Shown here one piece after another: positions 1 through 5,507 of a stretch of DNA of 8,554 bases (position 1 is the stretch's first letter; each line of letters starts with the position of its first letter). The notes below the pieces were generated by a model, which was given only the letters and a program-made list of their open reading frames with translations, did no database searches and was not told the DNA's origin. The position numbers and the translations under genes were made by a program. Origin of the DNA: Bacteroidales bacterium (GTDB taxonomy: Bacteria > Bacteroidota > Bacteroidia > Bacteroidales > JALTDM01); NCBI GenBank assembly GCA_027073875.1, contig JALTEO010000189.1, positions 1 to 8,554 of the forward strand. Direction: 5' to 3'.

Positions 1-44
1 CAATAAAAAGTTATAACTAGAAATGAATAAATAAAAGAATAAAA

Positions 45-74
45 ACTTTACAGACTTTCAACTTTATGAACTTT
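45..74 (+). repeat. Four phased ACTTT repeats upstream of the nucleotidyltransferase gene
   Basis: The pentamer ACTTT occurs at 45-49, 54-58, 61-65 and 70-74, with start-to-start spacings of 9, 7 and 9 bases. It lies in an AT-rich stretch (1-95) with no open reading frame of its own. The last copy ends 21 bases before the ATG at 96. I see no TAnnTTTG promoter element in 1-95, so the promoter for the first gene may lie off the left edge or be non-canonical. The repeats could be a regulatory site or simply low-complexity AT-rich DNA. Confidence 0.3.
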
Positions 75-95
75 AAAAACTAAAGAAATAAACAG

Positions 96-1094
96 ATGAA
101 AATAATTATTCCAATGGCAGGCATGGGGAAACGCATGCGTCCCCACACACTTACCACACCAAAACCATTGATTCCGATTGCAGGCAAACCGATTGTGGAA
201 CATTTGGTTAAGGAAGTTGCTACAACGCTAACCGAGCCGATAGAGGTCATCGCATTTGTCATCGGTAATTTTGGCGAAAAAGTAGAAAAACAACTCCTCA
301 ACATTGCCAAGAAATTCGGTGCCGAAGGTAAAATATTTTATCAGGATGAAGCATTAGGAACAGCTCATGCTATTTTCTGTGCACAAGAAATAATGACGGG
401 GAAAATTGTTGTTGCTTTTGCCGATACCTTATTTAAAGCCAACTTTAACATCAAAAACAATTCCGATGGCAGCATTTGGGTAAAGCAAGTTGATAATCCG
501 TCTGCGTTTGGAGTAGTAAAAGTTGATAAAGATAATATCATTCAGGAATTTATCGAAAAACCTAAATCTTTTGTCTCTGATTTAGCGATTATTGGTATCT
601 ATTACTTTAAAGATGGTGAAAAGTTAAAAACGGAAATTGATGAATTAATCCAAGCCCGTAAGATGGTAAACGGCGAATATCAATTGACAGATGTTTTACA
701 GTCTCTCACAAAAAAAGGTTCCCGATTCTCTGCCGTTCAAGTTGATGACTGGTTTGATTGCGGAAACAAAAATGCAACAGTTTCTACAAATTTAAACCTT
801 CTGAAAATTCAAGGTGGCAATTTTATTTCTTCAAAGTCAAAAGTGAAAAATGCTGTAATTATTCCACCGTGCTATATTGCTGACGATGTTGAAATCAATA
901 ATGCAGTCGTTGGTCCTTTTGTTTCGTTGGAAAAGGGGGCTGTGATTCATTCAAGTATTATCCGCAATTCAATTATTCAACGGTTTGCCATACTTGAGAA
1001 TACCAATATTACGAATTCTATGATTGGTGCCTATGCTCAAATAAAGGGCAAATTAGATGAATTCAGCTTAAGTGATTATTCGGTAATTGAATAA
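96..1094 (+). CDS. Sugar-phosphate nucleotidyltransferase (RmlA/GlmU-like, C-terminal left-handed beta-helix)
   Basis: A cytoplasmic enzyme of 332 residues, expected to join a sugar 1-phosphate to an NTP to give an NDP-sugar and pyrophosphate. The N-terminal Rossmann-like domain (about 1-235) opens with the nucleotide-binding signature: AGMGKRMRP at 8-16 and PKPLIPIAGKP at 22-32, matching the family pattern GxGxRxxPxTxxPKPLxPxxxKP. Other family motifs are EALGTAHA (85-92), the acidic metal-site position D110 within AFADTLF, NPSAFGVV (134-141), EKP (154-156), GEYQLTD (193-199) and WFDCGN (219-224). Residues from about 240 to 332 have the repeating I/V-x-x-x hexapeptide look of a left-handed beta-helix (for example VIIPP, AVVGPF, SSIIRNSII, SMIGAY). 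The usual GD before the metal-site residue is AD here. The sugar and base specificity cannot be read from sequence; glucose-1-phosphate with dTTP or UTP is the family default. The ATG at 96 places the motif at the normal distance from the N terminus. porQ follows 51 bases downstream. Confidence 0.88.
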   Translation: MKIIIPMAGMGKRMRPHTLTTPKPLIPIAGKPIVEHLVKEVATTLTEPIEVIAFVIGNFGEKVEKQLLNIAKKFGAEGKIFYQDEALGTAHAIFCAQEIMTGKIVVAFADTLFKANFNIKNNSDGSIWVKQVDNPSAFGVVKVDKDNIIQEFIEKPKSFVSDLAIIGIYYFKDGEKLKTEIDELIQARKMVNGEYQLTDVLQSLTKKGSRFSAVQVDDWFDCGNKNATVSTNLNLLKIQGGNFISSKSKVKNAVIIPPCYIADDVEINNAVVGPFVSLEKGAVIHSSIIRNSIIQRFAILENTNITNSMIGAYAQIKGKLDEFSLSDYSVIE

Positions 1095-1145
1095 AGTTAT
1101 ACTAAACAATATTATTTTTCGTTTCTATCTGATTATGGTCTTAAT

Positions 1146-2216
1146 ATGTTAAAAAAGTCACTTGCTGTTATTTTTATTTTTACCTCACTTATTGGTGTTA
1201 GTCAAATTGGAGGGACTCATTCTTTTCAGTTTCTGACCATTACTAATAATGCAAAAGTAAATGCTTTGGGAGGTGAAAACTTAACTGCATCCGACAATGA
1301 TCTCGGGATGGTGTTTCACAATCCTTCGTTGCTAAACGACTCAATGGATAACAACTTGGTGATGAATTATGTCAATTATGTGGCAGATATTAATTTTGGC
1401 TATGTATCGTATGCTCATCATTTTGATAAATACGGAAACTTTGGAATAGGGCTTCATTATTTAAATTACGGTAAATTTATTAAAGCAGATGCAACCGGAG
1501 TAATATCAGGTGATTTTACAGCGTCTGATTATGATTTGAATTTATATTGGGCAAAACCTTTGGATTCGCTATGGACAATTGGAGCAACATTCAAGACACT
1601 CTATTCAAACTATTATTCTTATTTCTCATCTGCCGTAGCAGTCGATGCCGGAATCACCTATTTTAATCCCAAAAGGCAGTTTTCTTTTGCAGCAGTTGTA
1701 AGAAATTTAGGGATACAAATAAAAAGATATGACCCTGAATATAGAGAATCTCTTCCTTTTGATATTTTAGTTGGTGTTTCAAAAAAAATAAAACACGCTC
1801 CTTTTAGACTTAGTTTTACTTTTAATAATCTGACAAAATATGATTTAACCTACAATAGTCCGTTAGATATTGCTGAAACGAATATAATTCTAGATTCTTC
1901 CACCGTTCAAAGAGAAAATAAATTTTTGAAAACTTCCGACAAATTTCTCCGACATATTATTATGGGGATAGAATTTATTCCTGTAAAAAATTTTTATGTC
2001 GGGATAGGATATAATTACCGTAGGCGACAAGAGTTAAAAATTTCTACTCGTCCTGCATTAGTTGGATTTTCTTTTGGAGCAGGCATTAAAATTTCTAATT
2101 TTTATTTTGCTTACAGTCGTGCACTATATAATCTTGCAGGTGCTTCAAATGTTTTTTCTATCCGTACAAATTTAAATACAGTCTATAAGAAATTAAACCA
2201 TAAAAAGTTATCTTAA
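1146..2216 (+). CDS. porQ: Type IX secretion system protein PorQ (outer-membrane beta-barrel)
   Basis: A 356-residue protein with an N-terminal signal peptide (basic LKK, hydrophobic core, likely cleavage around GVSQ at 17-20). Right after it comes the PorQ hallmark: GGTHSFQFL (22-30), then ALGG (40-43), then HNPSLL (58-63), a pattern also seen in the related FadL-like barrel PorV. The rest alternates short hydrophobic and aromatic strands with polar turns, as expected for an outer-membrane barrel. In Porphyromonas gingivalis, PorQ is needed for T9SS function and is placed with PorU, PorV and PorZ in the cell-surface attachment complex; that role is inferred here from family membership. The length fits the family. 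The start at 1146 gives a clean signal peptide, and the ATG at 1134 reaches a stop within six codons. There is no clear ribosome binding site. A weak TATTTTTC at 1113-1120 is the best -7 candidate, with the last base off consensus. PorG-family genes follow, which fits a shared T9SS theme. Confidence 0.86.
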   Translation: MLKKSLAVIFIFTSLIGVSQIGGTHSFQFLTITNNAKVNALGGENLTASDNDLGMVFHNPSLLNDSMDNNLVMNYVNYVADINFGYVSYAHHFDKYGNFGIGLHYLNYGKFIKADATGVISGDFTASDYDLNLYWAKPLDSLWTIGATFKTLYSNYYSYFSSAVAVDAGITYFNPKRQFSFAAVVRNLGIQIKRYDPEYRESLPFDILVGVSKKIKHAPFRLSFTFNNLTKYDLTYNSPLDIAETNIILDSSTVQRENKFLKTSDKFLRHIIMGIEFIPVKNFYVGIGYNYRRRQELKISTRPALVGFSFGAGIKISNFYFAYSRALYNLAGASNVFSIRTNLNTVYKKLNHKKLS

Positions 2217-2236
2217 AAGAAAAAAACGATACTTTT
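2203..2236. repeat. Imperfect inverted repeat after porQ (possible weak terminator or stem-loop)
   Basis: AAAAGTTATC (2203-2212) can pair with GATACTTTT (2228-2236) through nine base pairs with one bulged T. The loop is 15 bases and A-rich. The left arm overlaps the end of porQ, whose stop is at 2214-2216. The stem is AT-rich and is not followed by a T-run, so it is not a convincing intrinsic terminator. It also overlaps the TACTTTTG at 2230-2237, which matches the -7 consensus. Confidence 0.25.
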
Positions 2237-2237
2237 G
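2230..2237 (+). promoter_or_regulatory. Second TAnnTTTG match upstream of the first PorG-like gene
   Basis: TACTTTTG is a perfect match to the Bacteroidota -7 element TAnnTTTG. It lies 57 bases before the ATG at 2295. No TTG-type -33 element sits at the usual 17-23 base distance upstream, so this is weaker than the match at 2273-2280. It could be an alternative upstream start site. Confidence 0.25.
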
Positions 2238-2251
2238 CCAAATATTTATAA

Positions 2252-2280
2252 TGTGCCAAAAGCTCTTTTTGGTATCTTTG
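2252..2280 (+). promoter_or_regulatory. Candidate Bacteroidota-type promoter for the first PorG-like gene
   Basis: TATCTTTG at 2273-2280 matches the -7 consensus TAnnTTTG exactly. A degenerate -33 element, TGTG (2252-2255), lies 17 bases upstream. Transcription would be expected to start near 2285, leaving a leader of only about 10 bases before the ATG at 2295. This supports 2295 as the true start rather than the in-frame TTG at 2235, which would lie upstream of the transcript. The same octamer occurs before the next paralogue. Confidence 0.55.
2254..2274. repeat. Inverted repeat between the -33 and -7 elements (possible operator or hairpin)
   Basis: The arm TGCCAAAA (2254-2261) pairs with TTTTGGTA (2267-2274), with one G-T wobble and a 5-base loop. 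It fills most of the spacer between the putative -33 and -7 elements and covers the first two bases of the -7 octamer. That position would suit a repressor operator. The same GCCAAAA/TTTTGGC arms appear again upstream of the next gene at 3191-3217. No regulator gene is visible in the window. Confidence 0.3.
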
Positions 2281-2294
2281 ATACAAAGAACTTT

Positions 2295-3209
2295 ATGAAA
2301 GTAAGACGAAATATTATCCTTTTTTTTTCTTTTTCTTTACTAGTCATAAGTGTATCTCAAGCTCAAAGATCTATCCGTTGGCGACGCATGCGATATGAAG
2401 TTATTTATGGTGCCGGCGGGACAAATTTTTTAGGAGAGTTAGGTGGAGCAAATCAAGCGGGGACAAACTTCTTACGCGATTTTGAAATAACTCAAACCCG
2501 TCCTGTGCTTTCTATAGGAATGCGATACAAAATTTTACAAGATCTTGCCGTAAAAGCCGGTCTTTATTTAGGGTATTTGCATGGAGATGATAATACAACG
2601 ACCGAAACCTGTAGGCACAATAGAAACCTTCGCTTTAGATCTCCCATTATTGAATTTGGTCCTCAGATAGAATATTCTATTCTTCGTGAACAAATAGGTC
2701 ATCGGTATAATTTAAGAAGGGTTCGTGGCATTAAAGGGTTTGCTGTCAATACTTATTTCTTTGTTGGTGTTACCGGTTTTTGGTTTAACCCGCAGGGAAA
2801 ACTCAATGGAAAATGGTACAATCTTCAGCCACTTGGCACTGAAGGACAAGGATTAATACCTACTCGGAAAAAGTATTCCCGTATTCAAGTTGCAATTCCT
2901 TATGGTATTGGCTTCAAATATGCTTTAGACCGAGAATGGAGTATTGGATTGGAATATGGCGTTAGAAAAACATTTACCGACTATATTGATGATGTAAGTA
3001 CAACTTATTTTGATAATCAAATGATTAGGGAGAAATATGGTAATATTGCTGCCCAATTGGCAGATCCATCAAGTGGAAATCCCAGATGGACAGCAGCAGG
3101 ACAACAACGCGGAGATGCAAGAGACAAAGATTCCTATATGTTTATGACAATTACTTTAACCTATAAATTACGACAAACAAGACGAGGCTTGCCAAAACTT
3201 TTTTATTAA
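2295..3209 (+). CDS. PorG-like (DUF6089-type) outer-membrane beta-barrel protein, paralogue 1
   Basis: A 304-residue predicted outer-membrane protein. The signal peptide covers about residues 1-23 (KVRR, hydrophobic core, VSQA before Q24). I chose the ATG at 2295 because it starts a normal signal peptide and sits 14 bases after a perfect -7 element; the reading frame stays open upstream to a TTG at 2235, but those 20 residues would precede the signal peptide. It shares with the gene at 3260 the blocks RYE (33-35), LGELGGAN..GTNF (46-59), EITQTRP (64-70), RYK (77-79), VNTYFFVG (151-158), the barrel strand IPYGIGFKYALDREW (201-215), GLEYG (218-222), TDYID (228-232) and a C-terminal GLPK. The last conserved loop carries QRGDARDKDSY (271-281), matching QRG..R..D.Y in the porG copy at 4073. 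A single Cys lies at 106 in a probable extracellular or periplasmic loop. PorG in P. gingivalis is an outer-membrane barrel tied to the PorK/PorN ring of the T9SS; whether this paralogue acts there is inference. Confidence 0.78.
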   Translation: MKVRRNIILFFSFSLLVISVSQAQRSIRWRRMRYEVIYGAGGTNFLGELGGANQAGTNFLRDFEITQTRPVLSIGMRYKILQDLAVKAGLYLGYLHGDDNTTTETCRHNRNLRFRSPIIEFGPQIEYSILREQIGHRYNLRRVRGIKGFAVNTYFFVGVTGFWFNPQGKLNGKWYNLQPLGTEGQGLIPTRKKYSRIQVAIPYGIGFKYALDREWSIGLEYGVRKTFTDYIDDVSTTYFDNQMIREKYGNIAAQLADPSSGNPRWTAAGQQRGDARDKDSYMFMTITLTYKLRQTRRGLPKLFY

Positions 3210-3217
3210 TTTTTGGC
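3191..3217. repeat. Inverted repeat spanning the end of paralogue 1 and the next promoter
   Basis: GCCAAAA (3191-3197) and TTTTGGC (3211-3217) are perfect 7-base inverted arms around a 13-base T-rich loop that contains the stop codon (3207-3209). The right arm includes the TTTG at 3212-3215 that fits the -33 element of the next promoter. It could act as a weak transcript-end hairpin, as a protein-binding site over the -33 element, or be coincidental, since the left arm is also coding (Leu-Pro-Lys). Confidence 0.35.
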
Positions 3218-3243
3218 TAGGTTAAAACAAAATAATATCTTTG
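3212..3243 (+). promoter_or_regulatory. Strong candidate Bacteroidota-type promoter for the second PorG-like gene
   Basis: A -33 element TTTG (3212-3215), a 20-base spacer and a -7 element TATCTTTG (3236-3243) fit the published Bacteroides/Flavobacterium sigma-factor consensus (TTTG or TTG, then TAnnTTTG) very well. Transcription should start near 3248, giving a leader of about 12 bases before the ATG at 3260. This is the best promoter match in the window. Confidence 0.65.
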
Positions 3244-3259
3244 TAAGTTGATTAAAGAA

Positions 3260-4048
3260 ATGCTTGTGAAAAAAAATATTTTAATCATACTTCTTTTCTT
3301 TTTGGGTATTCAATTGAGTAATGCCCAATTATGGAAAAGATCACGATACGAAGCAATAATTATTACCGGAGCGTCTACCGCATTTACTGATTTAGGTGGG
3401 GCAAATGCTCCGGGAACTCATTTTGTGAAAGATATTGAAATTACAACTACGCGTCCACTTATTGGTATTGGTGGCAGATATAAACTTAAAGAAAAGTTTG
3501 CTTTAAAATTCAGTACAATTTTTACTTATTTAAAAGCAGCTGATTATTTAACAACATATCAGGGGCGTGAAAATAGAAATGTTATTTCGAGAACACCACT
3601 TCTTGAAACTTCTATTCAGGGAGAATACTCTATTGTAAAAGAACGACTTGGAAGGCTATATACTTTCTCACATTTCAGAGGAGGAAGAAATTTTAATATC
3701 TTATTTGTTAATACCTATATATTTGCAGGGGTTGGAGGAATCTACTTTTCACCACAAGTAGCCACTCACAAAGGAGGTAAGTGGTCGAAGCCAACATGTC
3801 AAGCTCCTACAAGCAAAGGAGAAGATTATTCCCTTATTTCTATGGCATTTCCTTTTGGTGTAGGATTTAAATATGCCATTAACCGAAAATGGAAATTAGG
3901 CCTTGAATTTGGTAATCGATATACGCTTACCGACTATTTAGATAATCATTCCGATATCTATTCTAAAGGAAATGACTCCTATTTCTTCTTTAATATTAAT
4001 TTGATAAAACAACTCAGAACATCTCGAAACGGTTTGCCAAAATTTTAA
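3260..4048 (+). CDS. PorG-like (DUF6089-type) outer-membrane beta-barrel protein, paralogue 2 (shortened loop)
   Basis: A 262-residue predicted outer-membrane protein with a signal peptide of about 22 residues (VKKN, hydrophobic core, LSNA before Q23). The ATG at 3260 is preferred; an in-frame GTG at 3266 would give an equally good signal peptide, while the in-frame TTG at 3248 lies at the predicted transcription start. It is clearly related to the preceding gene: SRYEA (28-32), LGGAN..GTHF (45-55), EITTTRP (60-66), GGRYKL (71-76), VNTYIFAGVGG (150-160), FPFGVGFKYAINRKW (197-211), GLEFG (214-218), TDYLD (224-228) and a terminal NGLPKF. Between TDYLD and the last strand (DSYFFFNI) only 10 residues remain, against 46 in paralogue 1 and 30 in porG, so the QRG..R loop is missing. 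It keeps its own promoter. A role in the T9SS or simply at the outer membrane is inferred from the family and the neighbours. Confidence 0.77.
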   Translation: MLVKKNILIILLFFLGIQLSNAQLWKRSRYEAIIITGASTAFTDLGGANAPGTHFVKDIEITTTRPLIGIGGRYKLKEKFALKFSTIFTYLKAADYLTTYQGRENRNVISRTPLLETSIQGEYSIVKERLGRLYTFSHFRGGRNFNILFVNTYIFAGVGGIYFSPQVATHKGGKWSKPTCQAPTSKGEDYSLISMAFPFGVGFKYAINRKWKLGLEFGNRYTLTDYLDNHSDIYSKGNDSYFFFNINLIKQLRTSRNGLPKF

Positions 4049-4059
4049 TTAAGATTTTG
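4038..4059. repeat. Inverted repeat at the paralogue 2 / porG junction
   Basis: CAAAAT (4038-4043) and ATTTTG (4054-4059) form 6-base inverted arms with a 10-base loop that contains the end of the stop codon (4046-4048). The arrangement resembles the repeat at 3191-3217: each begins in the TTGCCAAAA coding the final Leu-Pro-Lys and ends in TTTTG just past the stop. It may be a remnant of a shared duplication unit. AGATTTTG (4052-4059) is only a poor -7 match, so porG has no clear promoter of its own. Confidence 0.25.
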
Positions 4060-4072
4060 CGTTTATTTCAAT

Positions 4073-4765
4073 ATGAAACAATTTATTTTCTTGGTATCTC
4101 TAATTTTTAGTTTTTCTGCTCTTGCTCAAAAGAAAGTAGATATGGGAATATTTTTTGGAGGAGCTTATTACCAAGGAGATATTAATTATGCCCGCTTATT
4201 TTATCAGGTCAATCCTTCTTATGGTGTTTTGTATCGTTTTAATTTAAACAAACGATGGGCTTTTCGGGGAAGTCTCATTATGTCTTCTCTTTCAGGCACT
4301 GATAAAGATTTTACTTACGGCTATCAAATACTTCGGAATAGAAGTTTTTTTACACCTTTAGTAGATGTTTCAGCTCAAGCAGAATTTAATTTTAAAAACT
4401 ACCATATCGGTAAGAAAAAATATCCAAATTCTCCTTATGCGTTTTTAGGAGCTAGCTTTATCATTGCCTCTTATGCCGAAAATCCCTATATCTTTGGTAT
4501 TCCATTTGGATTAGGATATAAACAAAATATTGGCAAACGATTTGGAATAGGTCTTGAGTGGGGCTACCGAAAAACTTTTACCGATTATATTGACAAGCTT
4601 TCAGGAGACCGCTTATACCCTGCTATTGTAACAAAGCCATCACAAAAAAATTCGTTAAAACAACGCGGAAATTTCCGTAATACAGATTGGTATTCTATCT
4701 TTGGGCTTTTTATTACCTATAAACTTTTGCCGGGACGAACGGCTTGTTATATTTACAATGACTGA
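4073..4765 (+). CDS. porG: Type IX secretion system outer-membrane protein PorG (DUF6089 family)
   Basis: A 230-residue predicted outer-membrane barrel. The signal peptide is residues 1-18 (MKQ, hydrophobic core, ALA before Q19). The mature N terminus has the DUF6089 pattern of a first strand followed by GGAYYQGDIN (29-38). Later blocks match the two preceding genes: RNRSFFTP (88-95), IPFGLGYKQNIGKRFGIGLEWG (143-164), RKTFTDYID (166-174) and QRGNFRNTDWY (197-207). The C terminus, GRTACYIYND, has the Cys-Tyr ending rather than the GLPK ending of the other two copies. It directly precedes uppS-bamA-skp, the conserved place of porG in Bacteroidota (in P. gingivalis PG0189 stands before uppS and bamA), so this copy is taken as the orthologue. 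Known PorG contacts the PorK/PorN ring at the outer membrane in the T9SS. The gene starts 24 bases after paralogue 2 and overlaps uppS by 8 bases. Confidence 0.8.
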   Translation: MKQFIFLVSLIFSFSALAQKKVDMGIFFGGAYYQGDINYARLFYQVNPSYGVLYRFNLNKRWAFRGSLIMSSLSGTDKDFTYGYQILRNRSFFTPLVDVSAQAEFNFKNYHIGKKKYPNSPYAFLGASFIIASYAENPYIFGIPFGLGYKQNIGKRFGIGLEWGYRKTFTDYIDKLSGDRLYPAIVTKPSQKNSLKQRGNFRNTDWYSIFGLFITYKLLPGRTACYIYND

Positions 4766-5507
4766 TATTAAAACAAAGATTGATTCCAATAATTTACCTC
4801 AACATGTTGCTATCATTATGGATGGTAACGGACGATGGGCTAAGAAAAAGAATAAACTTAGAATCTTTGGTCATCAAAAAGGAGTTAAAACAGTAAAAGA
4901 AATCGTTAAAGCATCAATTGAAATAGGCATTAAATATTTAACCATTTATGCTTTTTCCAAAGAAAATTGGCAACGCCCAAAAACAGAAATAGAAGGACTA
5001 ATGTCATTATTAATATCGGCAATTGATGGAGAACTTGGCGAATTACACGAGAATAATGTTAAGATAAATACTATTGGTGATTTTTTATCGTTACCTGATT
5101 ATGTGCAAAAAAAGATTTCGTATGCTATTGAAAAAACAAAAAATAACACAGGCTTAAATTTAATTATTGCACTTTCGTATGGTTCAAGACATGAAATTAC
5201 AGAAATGACAAAAAATCTTGTAAAAGAAGTATTAGCAGGGAAAATAAAATCAGAAGATATCAATCAAGAAATAATTCAACAACATTTGATGACTGCTGCT
5301 TTCCCAGACCCTGAACTGTTAATTCGGACGAGTGGAGAATATCGTATAAGTAATTTTTTATTATGGCAAATTGCTTACACTGAATTGTATTTTACTGATA
5401 AATTATGGCCGGAATTTGGAAGGGAAGATTTTTTTAAGGCAATTATTGATTTTCAGGAACGAGAACGAAGATTTGGAAAAATTAGTGAACAAATAAACAA
5501 TGAGTAA
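4758..5507 (+). CDS. uppS: Isoprenyl transferase: di-trans,poly-cis undecaprenyl diphosphate synthase
   Basis: A 249-residue cytoplasmic, membrane-associated cis-prenyltransferase. It adds isopentenyl diphosphate units to farnesyl diphosphate to make undecaprenyl diphosphate, the lipid carrier for peptidoglycan and surface polysaccharides. The signatures are complete: HVAIIMDGNGRWA (16-28) with catalytic Asp22, FGHQKGV (37-43) with His39, YAFSKENWQRP (64-74), SYGSRHEI (140-147), the diphosphate-binding RTSGEYRISNFLLWQIAYTE (190-209) with Arg190, Arg196, Ser198 and the Mg-site Glu209, and the C-terminal RERRFG (235-240). The ATG at 4758 is chosen because it gives the normal short N terminus before the HVAIIMDGNG block and an 8-base overlap with porG; the frame is open upstream to 4701, but that would lie wholly inside porG. 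The gene overlaps bamA by 8 bases at its end, so translational coupling on both sides is likely. Confidence 0.97.
   Translation: MTDIKTKIDSNNLPQHVAIIMDGNGRWAKKKNKLRIFGHQKGVKTVKEIVKASIEIGIKYLTIYAFSKENWQRPKTEIEGLMSLLISAIDGELGELHENNVKINTIGDFLSLPDYVQKKISYAIEKTKNNTGLNLIIALSYGSRHEITEMTKNLVKEVLAGKIKSEDINQEIIQQHLMTAAFPDPELLIRTSGEYRISNFLLWQIAYTELYFTDKLWPEFGREDFFKAIIDFQERERRFGKISEQINNE

Noticed and set aside
80..310. Open frame of 76 codons on the - strand
   Set aside because: It lies opposite the start of the nucleotidyltransferase gene, whose motifs fix the coding strand, and it resembles no protein I recognise.
1095..1145. Promoter for porQ at 1113-1120 (TATTTTTC)
   Set aside because: The last base does not match the -7 consensus and no -33 element is present at the proper distance; mentioned in the porQ entry but not listed as a feature.
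2235..2294. Upstream TTG start extending PorG-like paralogue 1 by 20 residues
   Set aside because: The extension would place non-hydrophobic residues before a complete signal peptide and lies upstream of the predicted transcript start near 2285.
3191..3217. Intrinsic terminator between the two extra PorG-like genes
   Set aside because: The stem is only 7 bases and AT-rich, the loop is 13 bases, and no T-run follows; recorded as an inverted repeat instead.
4701..4757. Upstream start extending uppS by 19 residues
   Set aside because: The extension is encoded wholly within porG in another frame and is not part of the UppS family; the ATG at 4758 gives the normal length.
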